The translations under genes were made by a program, and so were the position numbers. Source: an uncultured Peptococcaceae bacterium (GTDB lineage Bacteria; Bacillota; Peptococcia; Peptococcales; Peptococcaceae). From it: DNA of 34,052 bases. Positions 30,402 to 34,052 of the stretch are shown piece after piece (within the stretch, counting starts at the first letter, position 1; each line of letters opens with the position of its first letter). The DNA is taken from positions 1-34,052 of the forward strand of contig CABQBF010000009.1 in the NCBI GenBank assembly GCA_902462325.1. The letters run 5' to 3'. Below the pieces are notes generated by a model that saw only the letters and a program-made list of their open reading frames with translations, made no database searches and was not told the origin of the DNA.

Positions 30402-31079
30402 ATGTCCGAAATTCTGAAAAATGGTTGGGCCCAATATTTGAATGAAGAATTTGAAAAAGAGTATTATCAAAAGCTGCGCAAATTTTTGGCAGAGGAATAC
30501 AGAACCAAAACGATTTATCCCGATATGTACGATATTTTTAATGCGCTGCATTATACCGATTATGACGACGTAAAAATTGTGATTTTAGGACAAGACCCTT
30601 ATCATGGTCCACGGCAGGCTCACGGTCTGAGTTTTTCGGTACAGCCCGGTGTTGCCATTCCGCCGTCTCTTTTGAATATTTATAAGGAACTGCAGGACGA
30701 TTTAGGCTGCTATATCCCCAACAACGGCTATTTAAAATCCTGGGCGGACCAAGGCGTGCTGTTGCTGAACACCTCCTTGACGGTGATTGCCAACAAAGCC
30801 AACTCCCATCAAAAAATTGGCTGGGAAATATTCACCGACCGCGTCATTCAGGTATTGAACGATAGAGAAGATCCGGTTATCTTTATTTTGTGGGGCGGCA
30901 ATGCCCGCAGCAAAAAGAAATACATCGATACATCCCGTCATTATATCATTGAGTCGGTACATCCCAGCCCGCTGTCAGCTTATCATGGATTTTTCGGCAG
31001 CAAGCCCTTCAGCCGAGCCAATGCTTTGTTGAGAGAGATGGGGAAGGCGCCGATTGACTGGCAAATCCCCAACATCTAA
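30402..31079 (+). CDS. ung: Uracil-DNA glycosylase
   Basis: A 225-aa family 1 UDG. The catalytic water-activating motif is GQDPYHGPRQAHGLSFSV (residues ~61-78), and the leucine-intercalation motif HPSPLSAYHGFFGSKPFS is at ~185-202; the uracil-recognition NTSLT is at ~122. It removes uracil from DNA before base excision repair. The ATG at 30402 is set by GGAGGT with a 7-nt spacer. Length and motifs are complete. Monocistronic, followed by hairpin repeats. Confidence 0.97.
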   Translation: MSEILKNGWAQYLNEEFEKEYYQKLRKFLAEEYRTKTIYPDMYDIFNALHYTDYDDVKIVILGQDPYHGPRQAHGLSFSVQPGVAIPPSLLNIYKELQDDLGCYIPNNGYLKSWADQGVLLLNTSLTVIANKANSHQKIGWEIFTDRVIQVLNDREDPVIFILWGGNARSKKKYIDTSRHYIIESVHPSPLSAYHGFFGSKPFSRANALLREMGKAPIDWQIPNI

Positions 31080-31091
31080 GACGGGCTTGTC

Positions 31092-31194
31092 TTTTTGTCC
31101 CATAGCTGCGTTGTTTTGAAAATGGCTTGCTCGCATACTTATATGTATAGCCTCGCATCGCCATTTTCAAAGCCGCCTTGCTCTGTGGCAAAAA
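31092..31194. repeat. Intergenic hairpin repeat, copy 3a
   Basis: Outer stem TTTTTGTCCCATAGC with GCTCTGTGGCAAAAA (imperfect); perfect 11-bp inner stem TTGAAAATGGC (31116-31126) with GCCATTTTCAA (31160-31170). It keeps GCTCGCATAC, TGTATAGCCTCG and AAAGCCGCC. A partial copy (GAAGCCGTCTTGCTCTGCGG) lies at 31301-31320. The rest of the 31079-31416 gap is unremarkable. Confidence 0.78.
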
Positions 31195-31349
31195 TTCTGC
31201 GCCCTTGGGCCAGAGATTTTGTGGTATTAAATTGCACTCTTCAAAAAGCCCGCTTAGTCAGACGAAAAAATGACGAGTCTTGACACGCGGCAGTATTATC
31301 GAAGCCGTCTTGCTCTGCGGCAGAAATTCTGCGTTGTCGAAACATATAT

Positions 31350-31394
31350 AACATAAAAACCGCTGTAGAAATTTTCTGCAGCGGTTTTTATGTT
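31350..31394 (-). terminator. Terminator of the ABC exporter genes
   Basis: Arms 31350-31370 and 31374-31394, 21 bp with one G-T pair, with A/T-rich ends; 22 nt past the exporter stop codon on the minus strand. Confidence 0.88.
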
Positions 31395-31415
31395 AGAGCT
31401 TTATCGCTTCGCAAC

Positions 31416-33224
31416 TTAGGTGGCGAAGCCGGCATACTGGGTCTGATACAGTTGATAATACTTGCCCTTCTGTGCCAGCAGGCTTTGATGATCGCCTTTT
31501 TCTACGATGCGGCCCTGATCCATAACGACAATCATATCGGCGTCCCGAATGGTGGAGAGCCGATGGGCAATGATGATGCTGGTGCGGTCTTTCATTACAA
31601 GCTGCATGGCGTCCTGAATGGCTTTTTCGGTGCGCGTATCGACGTTGGAGGTGGCTTCATCTAAAATCAGAATTTGCGGGTCGGCCACAAAGGCGCGGGC
31701 AATAGCTAAAAGCTGCCGTTGTCCCTGGCTGATATTCTGTCCTGCGCCGGTTAAAATGGTGTCGTAGCCTTGGGGCAACAGTTGAATCATCTCTTTGCAG
31801 CGGCTCATTTCTACCGCAGCGTCTAATTGTTTCGCAGAGGCTTGGTCATTTCCGTATTTCAGATTGTTAGCGATAGTATCGGAGAATAAAATGATATCCT
31901 GCAATACGATGGCCACGTGTTTACGCAGACTGTCTCGAGAGATGTCCTGAATATTTTGCCGGTTGATGTAGATGGCGCCGCTGTCTATATCGTAAAATCG
32001 CATCAGCAAGTTGACCACCGTTGTTTTGCCGCTGCCTGTAGCGCCAACCAGCGCCACTTTTTTTCCGGCGGGCACTGTCAGCGAAAAATCGTGCAAAACG
32101 GGATAGCCAGGCACGTAAGAAAAGTTTACATTATCAAAGGTGACTGTGGCAGTTTCGGTTTCAACCAGCGGCTTGCCGGTCCTTTCTTCACTGTTTTCAT
32201 CCAACAGTGCAAACACCCGTTCAGCGCCGGCAATGGCTGTCTGCAATTGGCCGTAAATTTGAGCGATTTCATTGATAGGGCGGCTGAATTGCTTGGCATA
32301 GACGATGAAGGCTGAGATGACGCCCACGGAAATCATGCCGCGAATGGCGAAAAAACCGCCGAATGCAGCAATGATAACAAAACCGATATTACCGATACAG
32401 TTCATGATAGGCCCCATAACACCGCTGAAAACATCGGTGCGAATGCCTGCTTTGGTCAGCGAATCGGAGGTGGCGCAAAATTCTTCTGTGGTAATTTTTT
32501 GATGATTGTAGGCCACCACTGTGCGATAACCGGAAATCATTTCTTCTACAGTGCCATTCAGCATACCTAAGAGGCTCTGCCGACGGCGAGAAAATTTCCG
32601 CACCTGTTTGGATAGTATCTTGGTAGCCAATAGAGTCAGCAACACGGTGGCACAACTCAACAGCGCCAGCTGCCAGCAGTACCAAAGCATAATGGCTACA
32701 GTGCCCAATATGGTCATAACGCCGGAAAACAGCGAGGGCAGCGATTGGGAAACTGTAGTGGAAATATTTTCGATATCGTTGGTCATACGGCTCATCACAT
32801 CGCCATGCGAATGATTGTCAAGATACTGCACTGGCAAATCGACAATCTTGCTGAAAAGCTCTTCTCGCATGCGGCGCACAATGCACTGGCTCAGATTGGC
32901 GCTGCACAAGCCCTGCAGCAGTTGACTGCCGCTGTAAAGCAGATAGACCGCCAGCATAAACAGCAGTGTATGAGCCAGAGAGCCTTCCACAGTACCGGCA
33001 ATCATGTCAATGGCTTTGCTCTGCAGGCTGGGCGCATAGACGCCGCACAGCGTACCGAAAATAACAATGACCAGCATACTGAAAACCAGCGTCTTTTCCC
33101 GTGCGAAATAGGTTAAAATCTGTTGCAAGGTACCGTGGACATCCTCTGCATGCTCCACCTCTACAAAGTGATTGTGTCGGTTTGCACCCGGGATACTGCG
33201 TTCAACTGCTCCCATTTTACCCAT
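31416..33224 (-). CDS. ABC exporter half-transporter 2 (catalytic subunit)
   Basis: 602 aa from the ATG at 33224 (AAGGTGA upstream). Transmembrane domain of six helices spans residues ~50-340, followed by an ABC domain with Walker A VGATGSGKTTVVNLL, signature ISQGQRQLLAIARA, Walker B ILILDEATSNVD with catalytic Glu, and H-loop IIAHRLSTIRD. This is the canonical NBD of a heterodimeric multidrug/peptide-type exporter. In the intact operon it follows half-transporter 1, whose stop TAA overlaps this ATG (ATGGGTAA). Here it can also be read as the C-terminal part of one 875-residue frame, owing to the deletion in the partner gene. Confidence 0.92.
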   Translation of the reverse strand: MGKMGAVERSIPGANRHNHFVEVEHAEDVHGTLQQILTYFAREKTLVFSMLVIVIFGTLCGVYAPSLQSKAIDMIAGTVEGSLAHTLLFMLAVYLLYSGSQLLQGLCSANLSQCIVRRMREELFSKIVDLPVQYLDNHSHGDVMSRMTNDIENISTTVSQSLPSLFSGVMTILGTVAIMLWYCWQLALLSCATVLLTLLATKILSKQVRKFSRRRQSLLGMLNGTVEEMISGYRTVVAYNHQKITTEEFCATSDSLTKAGIRTDVFSGVMGPIMNCIGNIGFVIIAAFGGFFAIRGMISVGVISAFIVYAKQFSRPINEIAQIYGQLQTAIAGAERVFALLDENSEERTGKPLVETETATVTFDNVNFSYVPGYPVLHDFSLTVPAGKKVALVGATGSGKTTVVNLLMRFYDIDSGAIYINRQNIQDISRDSLRKHVAIVLQDIILFSDTIANNLKYGNDQASAKQLDAAVEMSRCKEMIQLLPQGYDTILTGAGQNISQGQRQLLAIARAFVADPQILILDEATSNVDTRTEKAIQDAMQLVMKDRTSIIIAHRLSTIRDADMIVVMDQGRIVEKGDHQSLLAQKGKYYQLYQTQYAGFAT

Positions 33225-34052
33225 TGCTCTCACCTTCATTTCCAATCTGAGAATGATAAATATCCTGATAAGTCTGACAGGATTGCAGCAGTGCCGCACC
33301 GAAGCGATACGCTGGGCAATCATGATTTTTGTGCATTCCGGTTTGGCGTGGCGCAGCGCTTCCTGTAAATTGGCTTCTGTTTTTAAATCCAGTGCGCTGG
33401 TGGAGTCGTCAAAAATCAAAATCTCTGCCGGTTTGATAACCGCCCGGGCGATGGAGATACGCTGCTTCTGACCGCCGGATAAGCTCATGCCCCGTTCAGC
33501 CACCATGGTGTGATAACCCTCCGGCGTTGTCTGGATAAAATCGTCGGCCTGCGCAATGTGGGCGGCGGTGCAGATTTCTTCTTCCATGGCTTGCGGTGCG
33601 CCCCAGCAAATGTTTTCCTGAATGGAAACGCTGAATAGTTCACTTTTTTGCAGCGCTATGGAGATTTTATTCCGCAAAGCCTGCTGCTGGTATTCCCGCA
33701 CATCTACATCATCCACCAACACAGCACCGGCGGTGACATCATAAAAACGGGGAATTAAGCTGACCAGCGCCGTTTTGCCGCAGCCAGTAGCGCCCATAAT
33801 GGCCACCGTTTCGCCAGGTTGAATAGTGAGATTGATATGCTGTAAAACAGTCTGCTCTGTGCCTGGAAACGCGAAGGAAACGTCGCGAAATTCAATTTTT
33901 CCCTGTGTTGTGGTTTGTTCGTTAAAGGCGCCGTCCTGCAATTCTGGCTGGCTGTGCAACAGCTCCTTTACTCGCTTCCAGGAGGCCAGCCCCTTGGAAA
34001 TATTCTGGAACAGCAGCACCAGCATTAAAATGCCGTTCAGCATTTGGGTGGT
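33217..34052 (-). pseudogene. ABC exporter half-transporter 1, NBD part, deleted and fused
   Basis: The gene enters from beyond the right edge. It shows the end of the transmembrane domain (LLFQNISKGLASWKRVKELL) and an ABC domain with Walker A MGATGCGKTALVSL, signature LSGGQKQRISIARA and Walker B ILIFDDSTSALD (Asp replaces the catalytic Glu, and AQR replaces the H-loop HR), a degenerate site as in TM287-type heterodimers. After SVRHC the frame is displaced; the expected C-terminus (LLQSCQTYQDIYHSQIGNEG) reappears in another frame, so about 20 residues are lost near 33290. The displaced frame runs into half-transporter 2, giving a fusion. Could be a real mutation or a sequencing/assembly error. 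Confidence 0.75.

Noticed and set aside
20755..31320. CRISPR array
   Set aside because: The repeats are few, hundreds of bases to kilobases apart, differ in their stems and have no regular spacers or cas genes.

Overview
The window is a piece of a spore-forming, anaerobic Firmicute (Bacillota) chromosome with a foreign, strongly AT-rich island at its left end. The Firmicute call rests on the gene order holB-ricT(yaaT)-yabA-trmN6-rsmI, on yabG and veg, on a SleB-type LysM cell-wall hydrolase, and on two exact parS sites (TGTTTCACGTGAAACA) that suggest the replication origin is nearby. I cannot name the genus.

Positions 1 to about 8764 are an integrated element whose left end lies outside the window. 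Its right end cuts a tRNA-Thr(CGT) gene in the anticodon arm: the promoter and the 39-nt 5' half survive, but no 3' half is present. The element carries a tyrosine integrase with a coupled unknown gene, a 541-aa protein with an internal GIY-YIG nuclease domain, two related very small proteins, an XRE regulator, two exported proteins and four short coiled-coil proteins. The coiled-coil genes look like mosaics of one another. A repeated ~100-bp leader precedes them, and the cluster leader also contains a 27-aa hydrophobic peptide gene. No conjugation, capsid or recognised replication genes are visible.

Positions 8.8-20.7 kb are chromosomal. They hold a methyltransferase-like gene, a chromosomal relative of the coiled-coil family, the holB-to-rsmI cluster, a cardiolipin synthase, a PPK2 kinase, a three-gene redox-sensing set (thioredoxin-like [2Fe-2S] protein, [FeFe]-hydrogenase-like PAS protein, SpoIIE phosphatase) and a LysM/SleB hydrolase.

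Positions 20.7-26.6 kb hold two parS sites, each at the centre of a long palindrome, a membrane XRE regulator, a glycosyltransferase, a probable large structured RNA, a TauE/SafE permease, yabG, two small unknown genes, and veg behind two consensus promoters. Positions 26.6-34 kb hold a membrane-anchored SurA/PrsA-like protein, a type I toxin-antitoxin locus, a GntR-ABC operon with its operator, ung, and a heterodimeric ABC exporter. The first exporter subunit has an out-of-frame internal deletion that fuses it to the second.

A family of intergenic hairpin repeats follows the SleB-like gene, yabG and ung. Their stems differ between copies but stay complementary. The most unusual items are the shuffled coiled-coil family with its leader repeats, the severed tRNA junction, the covarying repeats, the parS palindromes and the unassigned structured RNA.
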